Below, in pieces: positions 45,690-54,046 of a DNA stretch of 64,000 nucleotides. Source of the DNA: Pseudomonas sp. RIT-562. Lineage in GTDB: Bacteria > Pseudomonadota > Gammaproteobacteria > Pseudomonadales > Pseudomonadaceae. Location: positions 186,001 to 250,000 of the forward strand of contig NZ_JAPJIV010000005.1 of assembly GCF_026241895.1 (NCBI RefSeq). The letters are read 5' to 3'. Each line of letters begins with the position of its first letter. Within the stretch, counting starts at the first letter, position 1. The notes under the pieces are model-generated. The model saw nothing but the letters and a program-made list of their open reading frames with translations. It searched no databases and was not told the origin of the DNA. The translations under genes were made by a program, and so were the position numbers.

Positions 45690-45828
45690 GGTGGGTAAGG
45701 TGAAGAAGAGCGATGAACGACTCACCACCGGCAAGCCGATGACGATCAGAACGATGCGTCTGGCGGAATAACGGTGCAGCTGAGGAACGTCTGCGGTAGT
45801 GGTTAGCAGACATGGGGTAGTGGGCATT

Positions 45829-45958
45829 CATCACCGCTGAGGCGGTAACCGTGCGAGCTTCCGAACGCTGATCGCACTTGGGTAAACCACCACGAACGTG
45901 GCGTAGCCTTGAAGGTTCAAGCTACCTGGGCTGGGCTGTCAACGACAGCAAACCACGC
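45829..45958 (-). ncRNA. Structured RNA element, copy B (resembles the radC RNA motif)
   Basis: Same order as copy A on the - strand: GCTGT-cgttg-ACAGC, CCCAGGTAGC-TTGAA-cc-TTCAA-GGCTAC, CCACG-tt-CGTGG, GTGCGA/TCGCAC with an inner stem, and ACCGC-ctca-GCGGT followed by GATGAATGCC. The blocks GTGCGAGC, CCGAACGCT, ATCGCACTTGGG and CGTAGCCTTGAAGGTT are shared with copy A on the + strand, and paired changes preserve stems. It lies 205-340 nt upstream of the STY4534-like gene and of radC further on. Confidence 0.68.
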
Positions 45959-46518
45959 CCTTTGTATAAGCCTGTCACAGGGGAGCGTCAAGACGCTGCA
46001 ACCCGATTTTTTATAGCCGGAATACAGTGGCAGTCACTGGACTGAAGAAAGTGAAGAGTGGGCCTGACGGGATGCCAGTCGAGGAAGAAAAAAACCACCT
46101 TTGACGGTCTTACGCAGTCGACCAGCGCCTCGCAACACTTGGTTGAACTGCGCCATGATTCGCCAACCGACCCTTGTCGTGGCCTGGGTCGGAACATGCT
46201 GGCACGCATCCGCGCACAAAAGGTGCCCAGTGTTTCCCCGGCGGGCTCCGGGACTGAATACGATCGCCGAAGCGGATGACCGCTGTTGCCGGGTAGAGGC
46301 AACAGTGGTCATCCGCCACCACGATCAGGTCAAGCACAAAACGGGAATGAAATCCCGCAGAAGAGAAGGCTCCGAACTCGACGAGTTCGACCGAGCTACC
46401 CGGAGCAAATCGGTCTTGGGTCGCCATTGGCGATGATCCTGAGGCACTACAGCAGAGAGGGTGGGACGACGTCAAGGCAGAGAACGCACCGTTCTCATAA
46501 TGATCGTCCCATGGAACA
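45959..46518. other. Non-coding, hairpin-dense region downstream of topB
   Basis: About 560 bp without a supported gene; long open frames here are read against no recognisable protein. It contains a 19-bp hairpin (46272-46316), smaller hairpins at 46342-46357 (CGGGA/TCCCG) and 46373-46389 (CGAACTC/GAGTTCG), and a two-layer structure at 46463-46510 (GGGACGA/TCGTCCC enclosing GAGAACG/CGTTCTC). Confidence 0.55.
46272..46316. repeat. Long hairpin between topB and the STY4534-like gene
   Basis: GCGGATGACC-G-CTGTTGCC pairs with GGCAACAG-T-GGTCATCCGC around the 7-nt loop GGGTAGA: 19 pairs with a single G-T. No T run follows on either strand, so a processing, antitermination or DNA-structure role is as likely as termination. 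Confidence 0.7.
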
Positions 46519-48486
46519 TCATGAGCGACGCGTATCTTTACTGATCGACACAGTGCCCTTGCAATCTGGGTAGTGGGAGCATGACCAGAACTGCCCTGAT
46601 TTTCCTTTACGTCTACGCATCGAGGCATTGCAAATGGGGCAGGCCGGGCCGGCTTCGACAGGTACCGCCAAGGTGAGTGCGCCACAGTGTTCGACCAATT
46701 GTGCAATCCAGTTCGCCTGCTTGGCGACGAACGCATCAAGGGTCAGGCGTCCCGTTTCGATTTCGTCCAGGGCCTGTTCCCATATCGCGGTCATGCCCGG
46801 ATCTGCGATTGCGGCGGGTACCGCCTCAATCAGGGTATGGGCCGCTGCGGAGGCCATTAAGGCGCGTTTTTTCTTCAGCAAGTAACCGCGATCAATCAAC
46901 CCCTTGATGATGCCGGCTCGCGTGGCTTCGGTACCGATACCGGTAGTGTCCCGAAGTTTCTGTTTCAGGCGTGGGTCGTTGACCAGCTTGGCGACGTTTT
47001 TCATCGCCTTGATCAGATCGCCCTCGGTGAGTGGTTTGGGGGCGGCGGTGCGCATGGACTTGAGTTCGACGTCGTCCACTGCGCACTGCGTGCCCTGTTG
47101 CAAGACGGGTAAGACTTGGGACTTGTGACTGGGTTCGTCCTCCTCGGTGTTTTCGGAGAGCAAGCCTTTCCAGCCCTGGACCAGGATCTGTTTGCCAACA
47201 GCGGTCAATCGTTTTTCGCCACATTCCAGTTCGACCTGGGTTCGATCAAACTCATGAGACGGAAGAAATTGCGCGAGGTAGTGGCTACGAATCAGTTCGT
47301 AGACTTGGCGTTCTTGTTCGGACATCCGCGCAAGGTTCGCCGGCTCGGTGGTGGGAATGATGCCGTGGTGCGCGGTGACCTTGGCATCGTTCCACACGCG
47401 GGAGTGCAGTGATCGATCGAGTCTTCCGAATGCGGGCCGCAGGGTGGGATCGGTTTTGAGCAGGGCATCGAATACCCCAGATACCTCGTCGAACATACTC
47501 TCTGGCAAATAGCGGCAATCACTGCGCGGGTAGGTGGTTGCTTTGTAGGTTTCATACAGAGCCTGGGCGATATTCAGGACTTCCTGAACGCCGAGTCCCA
47601 ACTTGCGCGAGCAGACTTCTTGCAGCGTGCTCAAGTCGAAGGGCAGGGGCGCCGCTTCGCGGAAATGCTCAGTCTGCAGCGAGAGTACTGTGGCGGTCTT
47701 GCTGCAAGAGATCGCTTGGACCGTTTGACTGGCAAGCGCCTGTTGCAGGCAACGACCCGCTTCGTCCTGTCCTGAGCTTGGCGGTAACCACGATGCGATG
47801 AATCGCTGACCCCTCGACGATAAGTGCACTTCAACGTTCCAGTAGGGCACCGGAACGAAACTGGCAATCGCACGATCCCGATCGACCACTAGGCGTAAAG
47901 TGGGTGTCTGTACGCGTCCAACCGACAGCACGCCGTCGTAGCCTGCCCGCCGACCGAGGAGGGTAAACAAACGACTGAGGTTCATGCCGATCAGCCAGTC
48001 AGCACGGCTGCGGGCGAGGGCTGAGTGATAGAGCGGGAAGGTCTCCTGACCAGACTTCAGCGAGGACAATGCTTTGCGAATCGACGCCTCGTTGAGTGCC
48101 GACAACCAGAGGCGCTGAACGGGGCCTCGATACTTGCAGAGTTCCAGTAACTCGCGGGCAATCATTTCACCTTCGCGGTCGGCGTCGGTCGCGATGACGA
48201 CGGTGGTGGCTTTACTGAGCAGGCGCTTGATGACTTTGAACTGTGCCGCAGTCTTGGGTTTGACCTCGACCTGCCACTGCGCGGGAATGATCGGTAGATG
48301 ATCTAACGACCAACTCTTGAAGTGTTCACCATAAGCTTCAGGCGGTGCTGTCTCCAGCAGGTGACCGATACACCAGGTGACGGTTGTCTCGGGTGCGATT
48401 AGGCAGCCATCGCTGCGCCGGCTGGCTCCGAGAACTTTGGCGATGTCACGACCTTGGGAAGGTTTCTCGCAGAGGAAGAGGCGCAT
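46519..48486 (-). CDS. topB: DNA topoisomerase III (ICE type)
   Basis: A 655-residue type IA topoisomerase. TOPRIM domain at the N-terminus (FLCEKPSQGRDIA; TDADREGEM at about 100-108), active-site tyrosine Y319 in TTYPRSDCRYL, and a C-terminal four-cysteine zinc ribbon (CPICNASM...CSHYPDC). Slightly shorter than chromosomal TopB, as in ICE copies. It removes strand links during replication and transfer. Its ribosome-binding site lies inside a hairpin (48491-48515). Confidence 0.93.
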   Translation of the reverse strand: MRLFLCEKPSQGRDIAKVLGASRRSDGCLIAPETTVTWCIGHLLETAPPEAYGEHFKSWSLDHLPIIPAQWQVEVKPKTAAQFKVIKRLLSKATTVVIATDADREGEMIARELLELCKYRGPVQRLWLSALNEASIRKALSSLKSGQETFPLYHSALARSRADWLIGMNLSRLFTLLGRRAGYDGVLSVGRVQTPTLRLVVDRDRAIASFVPVPYWNVEVHLSSRGQRFIASWLPPSSGQDEAGRCLQQALASQTVQAISCSKTATVLSLQTEHFREAAPLPFDLSTLQEVCSRKLGLGVQEVLNIAQALYETYKATTYPRSDCRYLPESMFDEVSGVFDALLKTDPTLRPAFGRLDRSLHSRVWNDAKVTAHHGIIPTTEPANLARMSEQERQVYELIRSHYLAQFLPSHEFDRTQVELECGEKRLTAVGKQILVQGWKGLLSENTEEDEPSHKSQVLPVLQQGTQCAVDDVELKSMRTAAPKPLTEGDLIKAMKNVAKLVNDPRLKQKLRDTTGIGTEATRAGIIKGLIDRGYLLKKKRALMASAAAHTLIEAVPAAIADPGMTAIWEQALDEIETGRLTLDAFVAKQANWIAQLVEHCGALTLAVPVEAGPACPICNASMRRRKGKSGQFWSCSHYPDCKGTVSISKDTRRS

Positions 48487-48515
48487 AAGACTGCTCCGGA
48501 TGGGGTCCGGAGCAG
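48487..48515 (-). promoter_or_regulatory. Hairpin that buries the topB ribosome-binding site
   Basis: CTGCTCCGG / CCGGAGCAG form a 9-bp stem with a 7-nt loop. On the - strand the GGAG that would serve as the topB RBS (seven bases before ATG) is part of the stem, so translation initiation may be controlled. Confidence 0.5.
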
Positions 48516-48711
48516 AGTTGTTGGAAACAGCAGCTACGAGATATGAGAAACCTGACTCGCAGGTACCTCATATTAGTCGGTGAGGACTGCCTTGACGATC
48601 CGATGCTGTTACCCCGTTTTAGCGTGGACGACAGTGTGGGTCTTCACGAGCAGCGAGTAGTAATACGCCAGCAACTTCGCGCAAAGGCGCAATTTTTATG
48701 CCTAATGCTCG

Positions 48712-49182
48712 TCATTCCGGAGGTGGCGGCCCTGTGCGCTTTTTTGGCTTCGACGCAGGTGAGCTGGCTTGCTCTGTATTTTGCCCGACGTGTTTCGCAG
48801 ATGCTGCCGGTTCATTGGATCGCTCCCGCATGACCACGCTGTGCACTCGATGAGGCAGGATGCCGACTCGACGGGCCTCGATCTTGAAGGTCACCCGCGC
48901 GTTGTCTTCGCTGTCCTCCCACTCATCTCGTATCGTGCGGCCCTCGACCAGCACACGCATACCTTTCTGGTACAGCGTGCTCCAGTGTTCAGCCTCGCGG
49001 TGCCAGAGCTCAACCGGCGCCCAATAGCCGCCTCGATCTTCGTAGCCGCCCTCGCGTGGCACGGGGTTGTCGAAGTACACATTCAGCCGTAGCAAACGCC
49101 GTGGCTCGTCATTGCCTGAGGCGAATTCCTGGAACTCTGGCGCACTGCCGATGTTGCCTTCGCCGACGAAAAAAGTACTCAT
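48712..49182 (-). CDS. ssb: Single-stranded DNA-binding protein (ICE type)
   Basis: 156 residues from the ATG at 49182 (MSTFFVGEGNIGSAPEFQEF); the upstream extension overlaps the next gene and is unlikely. OB-fold with GYWAPVELWHREAEHWSTLYQKGMRV-type strands (seen as WAPVELWHREAEHW, KGMRVLVEGRTI). C-terminal Pro/Ser/Lys-rich tail ends GPPPPE, lacking the DDDIPF tip of host SSB. Coats transfer or replication single strands. Confidence 0.88.
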   Translation of the reverse strand: MSTFFVGEGNIGSAPEFQEFASGNDEPRRLLRLNVYFDNPVPREGGYEDRGGYWAPVELWHREAEHWSTLYQKGMRVLVEGRTIRDEWEDSEDNARVTFKIEARRVGILPHRVHSVVMRERSNEPAASAKHVGQNTEQASSPASKPKKRTGPPPPE

Positions 49183-49697
49183 CGTGATATCTCCGCTGCG
49201 GTTGTGAACTGGCGCAGCAGCCGTTCGGCACTGGCCATTTTGATCGCGCAGGTCGAGGCCTGGCGGTAAAGCGAATGCACCACGCTCATCTGCAGGTTCA
49301 GTGCAATACGGTTGCATTCGAAACGGTGCAACCCCTCGCGTACGGCCTGCGGTTGGGTCTTGTTGCGGACCTGGCGTTCCCAGACCGCAACCCCCATGCG
49401 GGCGAAGTCACGGGTTCGCCAACGCAAAAAGGTGCTGCCCGCGCTGGTGTTCTGCAGCACCAATCGAATATCCAGCAGTGAGTACGGGGGCTGTCCGGCT
49501 TGCTGCACAACAGCTTCCATCAGGTGACATAACTGCGCCTCGATTTCCCTCGCCACCTGCGCCAGGTGGTCCAACTCCCCCTTACCCTTAAAAGGTTTTA
49601 AAAGGCCTTTTAGGGAGGCAGCGTGTTCGAGCTGTCGATAGGCATCCGGTGTTAACGCTTCGAAGGGCATTGGTTGAGCCGGGATCATGAGATTCAT
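49179..49697 (-). CDS. DUF3158-family ICE protein
   Basis: 172 residues. YRQLEHAASLKGLLKPFKGK near residue 30 and STFLRWRTRDFARMGVAVWE around 95-115 are what I recall of DUF3158 proteins. Soluble, basic C-terminal half. Overlaps ssb and the PFL_4669-family gene by four bases each, so all three are co-translated; probably part of ICE replication. Confidence 0.75.
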   Translation of the reverse strand: MNLMIPAQPMPFEALTPDAYRQLEHAASLKGLLKPFKGKGELDHLAQVAREIEAQLCHLMEAVVQQAGQPPYSLLDIRLVLQNTSAGSTFLRWRTRDFARMGVAVWERQVRNKTQPQAVREGLHRFECNRIALNLQMSVVHSLYRQASTCAIKMASAERLLRQFTTAAEISR

Positions 49698-50512
49698 GCT
49701 TCGTCCTCCGGCTCATCCACCGTCGCAGATGGCTCTCTCGCTTCCTCTGCCAATGCGTCCGCGTCATCCACTGCCACAGCACCACGACGAATGATCGGTG
49801 GCGCGAACTGGGAGCGGCGATGACCCTCAAGAATGTCCATGGGGGGCAAACCCATCTTCTCGATGGCCGCCAGAGCACGGGCATTGTTCGCTGCCATGTC
49901 ATCACGGGTGACGCCAGAATGCCGATAGCGCTGCGCCTGGCCGAACAGGCTGCGCAGCAGATGGGCGCCGTCATCGATCCAGGCTTCCATGTCGACGCGG
50001 CCGATCAAGGCTGTGTGATGGGCCAATAGGGTACGACGCACCAGGGTGTCGTAGTCGGTCAGCAGGTAGACCGCCAGAAAACCCAGCTGGCTGCCGATGT
50101 ACAACGGCAAGGTGACGGGGTGGATGTTGAGGTTGTCGCCCATGTCGATCTGTGTCGGCAGGTCCTGTCTGATCCGATCCAGCTGTTGGGTCAGTTCCAG
50201 CATCCCAGCCTTGGCCTGCATCAGTTTTTCTTCGAGTTGTACGATGGCCCAGTCGGCATAGGGATCGTCCTGAGCCGCGGTTTGTTTGATCAGGTTGGTG
50301 ACACTGATGTAGCCGGCCATGCCCATGATCGAGTGAACGCCTTCGCGTGCGGTCCGCCCTTGCCAGATACGGGCGGCGTGGTGAGTGTGCAGGGTCAGGG
50401 TGATGCTGCTGCGCAATGAACCCAGGTTGAGTTGGTAATGATCGGCCACGGCGTTGTCCTCGCATTCGCTTGGACGGAAACGTTGCGGCAGATGAGGGTC
50501 AAGGACAGCCAA
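49694..50512 (-). CDS. ICE protein, PFL_4669 family
   Basis: 272 residues. NLGSLRSSITLTLHTHHAAR, GRTAREGVHSIMGMAGYISV and IHPVTLPLYIGSQLGFLAVY are hallmarks of TIGR03761. Acidic C-terminal tail. Core maintenance gene of PFGI-1-like ICEs with unknown chemistry. Two palindromes lie just upstream. Confidence 0.88.
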   Translation of the reverse strand: MAVLDPHLPQRFRPSECEDNAVADHYQLNLGSLRSSITLTLHTHHAARIWQGRTAREGVHSIMGMAGYISVTNLIKQTAAQDDPYADWAIVQLEEKLMQAKAGMLELTQQLDRIRQDLPTQIDMGDNLNIHPVTLPLYIGSQLGFLAVYLLTDYDTLVRRTLLAHHTALIGRVDMEAWIDDGAHLLRSLFGQAQRYRHSGVTRDDMAANNARALAAIEKMGLPPMDILEGHRRSQFAPPIIRRGAVAVDDADALAEEAREPSATVDEPEDEA

Positions 50513-50560
50513 AAAACTGAATGCGGTCTGTTCGGTTTGGTTTAAGAGGGCTAATTATGG

Positions 50561-50607
50561 AGACGTCAGTAGATTTGATGCCACCGGCATCAAATCTACT
50601 GACGTCT
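50561..50607. repeat. Perfect 22-bp palindrome P1
   Basis: The left arm AGACGTCAGTAGATTTGATG plus CC (50561-50582) pairs perfectly with 50586-50607 around a 3-nt loop ACC. It lies 49 bp before the PFL_4669-family start on the transcribed side, and no T run follows. Confidence 0.85.
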
Positions 50608-50689
50608 ACGTTCATCGAAAGAGATGTCCCGGCTTTTCCCTAAGAGTTTCATAGTTTGGTCCGATGTGTTCGTAGAGTGGAACACCATG

Positions 50690-50722
50690 GATTTGATGCC
50701 ACTGGCATCAAATCTACTGAGG
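50690..50722. repeat. Palindrome P2, second copy of the same repeat
   Basis: GATTTGATGCC-act-GGCATCAAATC (50690-50714), followed by TACTGAGGTC, repeats the core and right arm of P1 (TACTGACGTC). It covers the stop codon of the replication gene. Eleven perfect pairs. Confidence 0.8.
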
Positions 50723-51904
50723 TCCACCGCGTTTGCCACGCAGTTGGCGCAGCTCATTCAGGCACGCTTGTGCGAGGGCAGACGCGGGTTCGCCCTGTTG
50801 TCGAGATGGCCGCGAGGGAGCGGGTGGAGGTGATTCTGCAATGGGTGAAGGTTCGGCCTGACCTGCCCAAGGACGAAAGTCACCTTTCAGTGCGCGCTGG
50901 ATCAGGCCCATCAGATACGCCGCTGGCTTGCGGATTCCACCGGCCGCACAACGTGCTCCCGCTTCGTTGAGCACCGCCTGCCGATCCGCTGGTTTGAGTT
51001 TGTTCAGCGCCACGGCGACGGCCTGACGCTCGCTTGGGCTCAGGTGCAGCGCAGCGGGCCAGTGCAGGTTATCCACCGCTGCGGTCGCGCGCGGTACTGT
51101 ACAAATACTTTCTTTTAATACAGTACAGGCGGCGTTCGGATTCCGAACGGTGTCTGAAACATTGACGTTCAGGCCCGGTTCGGAATCCGAACGAGGGCCT
51201 GCACGATTCCGAACGCGGTGATCTTCCTCCCGTTCGGAATCGTGGAAGGCATCAACGGCTGGCTGATCCAATCCTTGCTGCGTCCAGTGTTCGCCCCAGC
51301 TGTCGAGCCGCGTCGGTAACCGATCACGATCGATATTCGTGTCCTGGCGGACTTCCTCCACAACGTGCTGAGCGACAATACGCACCGCCTTCGTCGCATG
51401 ACCGAGGGCATGCCCGACCAGCGCCAGGTAATCCTGATCCAGTTCCATGGCTTCGGCGGGGGTTAACGGCTCATCGTGCAGAACATACAGAAAACCTTGA
51501 AGACGTCCGCTGAGCTGATCGCGTCCGCGACTCACCAAACTGAGCCAGCGCGTCAACCTGAGCATCGTCAACACCCGAGCAATGGTTTCACGGGAGGCTG
51601 ACGCACCGTAGGGCACGCTCGACAGGTAAGGCTGCAAATCCTCATAGCGCGGCGTGACCACGCCCTGGCCTTGCAGCATGAGTCGAAACACCTGCCAGGC
51701 ATTGCGTTCCAACGGCGTCAACCGACTATCCAACAGCAGCCGACGTGGCACGACTTCGTGAGATTGGCCACTGAATAGAAAGCCAGCTTGCAGGGCCTGG
51801 TTGGAGGGTTGTTCAGTGGTAGGGCGTACGGGCCAGCGTTCACTCAGATGCTGGGTGCATTGCTGCAGGACACGCTGCCAACGACTGGAAGGGGCTGTGT
51901 TCAT
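50714..51904 (-). CDS. STY4528-family replication protein of the ICE
   Basis: 396 residues from the ATG at 51904 (MNTAPSSRWQRVLQQC). The N-terminal region has VVPRRLLLDSRLTPLERNAW and a winged-helix-like stretch (YGASASRETIARVLTMLRLTRWL), typical of STY4528 pathogenicity-island replication proteins. The C-terminal part is helical (SPSERQAVAVALNKLKPADRQAVLNEAG) with a Pro-rich tail. Likely initiator or replication regulator; an iteron-like repeat cluster lies inside the gene (51131-51238). Confidence 0.78.
   Translation of the reverse strand: MNTAPSSRWQRVLQQCTQHLSERWPVRPTTEQPSNQALQAGFLFSGQSHEVVPRRLLLDSRLTPLERNAWQVFRLMLQGQGVVTPRYEDLQPYLSSVPYGASASRETIARVLTMLRLTRWLSLVSRGRDQLSGRLQGFLYVLHDEPLTPAEAMELDQDYLALVGHALGHATKAVRIVAQHVVEEVRQDTNIDRDRLPTRLDSWGEHWTQQGLDQPAVDAFHDSEREEDHRVRNRAGPRSDSEPGLNVNVSDTVRNPNAACTVLKESICTVPRATAAVDNLHWPAALHLSPSERQAVAVALNKLKPADRQAVLNEAGARCAAGGIRKPAAYLMGLIQRALKGDFRPWAGQAEPSPIAESPPPAPSRPSRQQGEPASALAQACLNELRQLRGKRGGPQ
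51131..51238. repeat. Iteron-like cluster of TTCGGAATCCGAA motifs
   Basis: Four copies or half-copies in about 110 bp, on alternating strands: CGTTCGGATTCCGAACGG, GGTTCGGAATCCGAACGAGG, CGATTCCGAACGCGG and CCCGTTCGGAATCG. They lie within the replication-protein coding sequence, in a stretch encoding a low-complexity linker. The spacing is irregular. Candidate initiator-binding sites. Confidence 0.6.
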
Positions 51905-52449
51905 GTGCCGTTGCTGTACTGGTCGATTTGTTGCCAGACGATGGTCAAGCTGACTTGTTGCTCCTCCGCCAGCATCATCATGGCGTCGAGCTGGTCCTCG
52001 GTACTGTCCTGAGCGCGTAGTTGGCACCAACGCTGCCAGAGCGCATGCTCCTGCGCCTCGCTCAAATTCTGAGGGCGACCTTTTCGGGTTTCTATCTTGA
52101 GCAGACGTCGACGCAGGGCGGTTTCCGAATGCGCCAAGCCAAAGCATTGGTACATGATGGTGCTGCTGGCGCCGAGCTTGAGCGCGCGGTTGATCAAGCG
52201 CTCGTTCTGCTCGTCACGTTCGGCTTGCTCGATCAACCGATGCAGCACCGGCGAGTCAATCTTGATCTCAACCCAGGGGATGGTTGCATGGGCCAGGCGC
52301 GACAACGTAGTGGGCGGTAAGGATTGCAACAGGTAGATGTCGTCCTCACCCAGTCCGAGTGCCTTGCAGCGCTGCAGGTTACCCTGGCGCAGCTCATGCA
52401 GTATCTGGGTCAGCATGGCCTGGTTGAGCACATTGAAGGACAGGTTCAT
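51901..52449 (-). CDS. DUF2857-family ICE protein
   Basis: 182 residues. LNQAMLTQILHELRQGNLQR, HATIPWVEIKIDSPVLHRLI and STIMYQCFGLAHSETALRRR (an HTH-like segment) fit DUF2857. It overlaps the ParB-like gene upstream and the replication gene downstream by ATGA. Probably regulatory in ICE replication or maintenance. Confidence 0.78.
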   Translation of the reverse strand: MNLSFNVLNQAMLTQILHELRQGNLQRCKALGLGEDDIYLLQSLPPTTLSRLAHATIPWVEIKIDSPVLHRLIEQAERDEQNERLINRALKLGASSTIMYQCFGLAHSETALRRRLLKIETRKGRPQNLSEAQEHALWQRWCQLRAQDSTEDQLDAMMMLAEEQQVSLTIVWQQIDQYSNGT

Positions 52450-54032
52450 GGCAGCTCCTTCGGTGAGCTATCTTCAGGGGGAATCGTTAAGTCGATCAGA
52501 CGCCGGGCCAGGCGGATCAGGCGATACAGTTTGATTAACAGCCTGTCGGGCAGCCGCTCCAGTCCCACGTCCACGGCGGGACGATTTGTGAGCGGGAGTT
52601 GATAGATCCCCAGCAACAATTGGCCGAACAGCGCTGACGGCAGTTGCTTACGATCTTCCCAGTTGACGTCGTCTTGAGCGCGCAGCAGGGCCATGAGCAG
52701 TAGGTGAACGCCGGTTGCGTGAGGCGCTGCAAGATCAACTCGCTCGATGTTCAGGGCGAAGCCCAAGCCAAGCGGCTGACCGATGATGCTCTCGGGGTAT
52801 CCGGCATAGGCCGCCATTTCTCGCGCCAGTCCGGCAATGGCTAAACGCAGTTGTTCGGGTGTATCCAGCGTTGGTGTGATCGTCCAGAGGTCGTCGATTG
52901 GGCAGGTTTCGACTGGAGACGTCGCTTTGGTGGCTATCTCGCGATCGATTTGCTCACGAATCTGTTGAACGCGTGATCGAGGATTGACCGCTGGTGAAAC
53001 ATTTGTTTCGGGTTCTGCGAGCAGTTCTTCTGAAACTGACTCTATCCTGCTCTCGACCTGGGTTGATTGTGATTCAGTGTCGGAGGAGGGCGGTTCTGCC
53101 GCGGCTTCATGTTCGCTTGGCGAATAGATGTTCTCTGAGGGCCTGGTAGTGACAGCCCCAGGCGTGGATACGACCCGTTGGGTATCGCTCAGCTCCAGGG
53201 CCAGCATACGGTAGGACTGTCCGAGCAAGCGGCTCATGCGTTCGAGTAATTCATCCTGGATCTTCTCAAGATCAAAGGATTCAGGATCGCAATCGAAGTA
53301 ACCCATGGATTCCAGCCAGAACTCTGCAAATGCAACTGTGGCAGTTGGATAACGGTTCCAGATTCGCTCAGCCTGACTACGTAGACCGATCAGACGCTCT
53401 ATCTGAGGCTTACCCAACCCGGCATACAGAGTTTGTGGAATGGCGGGTAATAAGTGTTCGAGGGTGTCCAGCATCCGGCTGATGTGCGACTGTGAAATCG
53501 GATAGCCCCCAGCGGCAAGACGTCGAGCCAGCTCCCGTTGTGAGAGCTGTGGGCCATCCGATTCAAGCATGGTTTTGAGTTTGGCTACCGCCAGAGCCCG
53601 TTCGATGAACGTGAGTTGGCCGTGCAGATCGCTTTCCGCCAAATGGCCGAGTAGGGCGTTGGTTTCATTGCTCCAAGGTCGGAACAGGCAGTGAATCCGA
53701 AAGAAACGCTCGTCGCGAGTTTCCTGCCACAGCTCGCCGAGAATCGCCAAGCGCGTATTACCGCCGTTGCGGATGATGAAATAGGTTTCTCCCGGGCGAC
53801 GGGTAATCGGCGGTGGTTGATCCAGCCCGCGTTCACGGATCGAAGCCTTGATATCGTCATACAGCGGATTACGAATGAATCGAGGGTTGTGTTCGTAGGG
53901 CCGCAACTGCTCCAGAGTGACCAGCATAGGCGTGTCAGTAAGTGGATCGGATAGCCGCTCCAGTTCTGGACCTCGAGGGAAGTGGTCCTGGTGCAGCTTG
54001 TCGGTGATCTGCGCCTGACTGAGCTTCTTCAT
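52446..54032 (-). CDS. parB: ParB-family partition protein, PFGI-1 type
   Basis: 528 residues, long for ParB. ParB/Sulfiredoxin-like domain near the N-terminus (LEQLRPYEHNPRFIRNPLYD, with FIIRNGGNTRLAILGELW), an HTH region (LARRLAAGGYPISQSHISRM), and a long C-terminal extension with an acidic linker and a helical ICE-specific domain. Fits TIGR03764. Works with the ParA downstream in coordinate terms to keep the excised ICE. Confidence 0.9.
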   Translation of the reverse strand: MKKLSQAQITDKLHQDHFPRGPELERLSDPLTDTPMLVTLEQLRPYEHNPRFIRNPLYDDIKASIRERGLDQPPPITRRPGETYFIIRNGGNTRLAILGELWQETRDERFFRIHCLFRPWSNETNALLGHLAESDLHGQLTFIERALAVAKLKTMLESDGPQLSQRELARRLAAGGYPISQSHISRMLDTLEHLLPAIPQTLYAGLGKPQIERLIGLRSQAERIWNRYPTATVAFAEFWLESMGYFDCDPESFDLEKIQDELLERMSRLLGQSYRMLALELSDTQRVVSTPGAVTTRPSENIYSPSEHEAAAEPPSSDTESQSTQVESRIESVSEELLAEPETNVSPAVNPRSRVQQIREQIDREIATKATSPVETCPIDDLWTITPTLDTPEQLRLAIAGLAREMAAYAGYPESIIGQPLGLGFALNIERVDLAAPHATGVHLLLMALLRAQDDVNWEDRKQLPSALFGQLLLGIYQLPLTNRPAVDVGLERLPDRLLIKLYRLIRLARRLIDLTIPPEDSSPKELP

Positions 54033-54046
54033 CGGAACAACCTCAG

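Noticed and set aside
46110..46739. A 209-codon - strand frame overlapping the topB 3' end
   Set aside because: It overlaps topB in another frame, has no protein-like motifs and covers the hairpin cluster.
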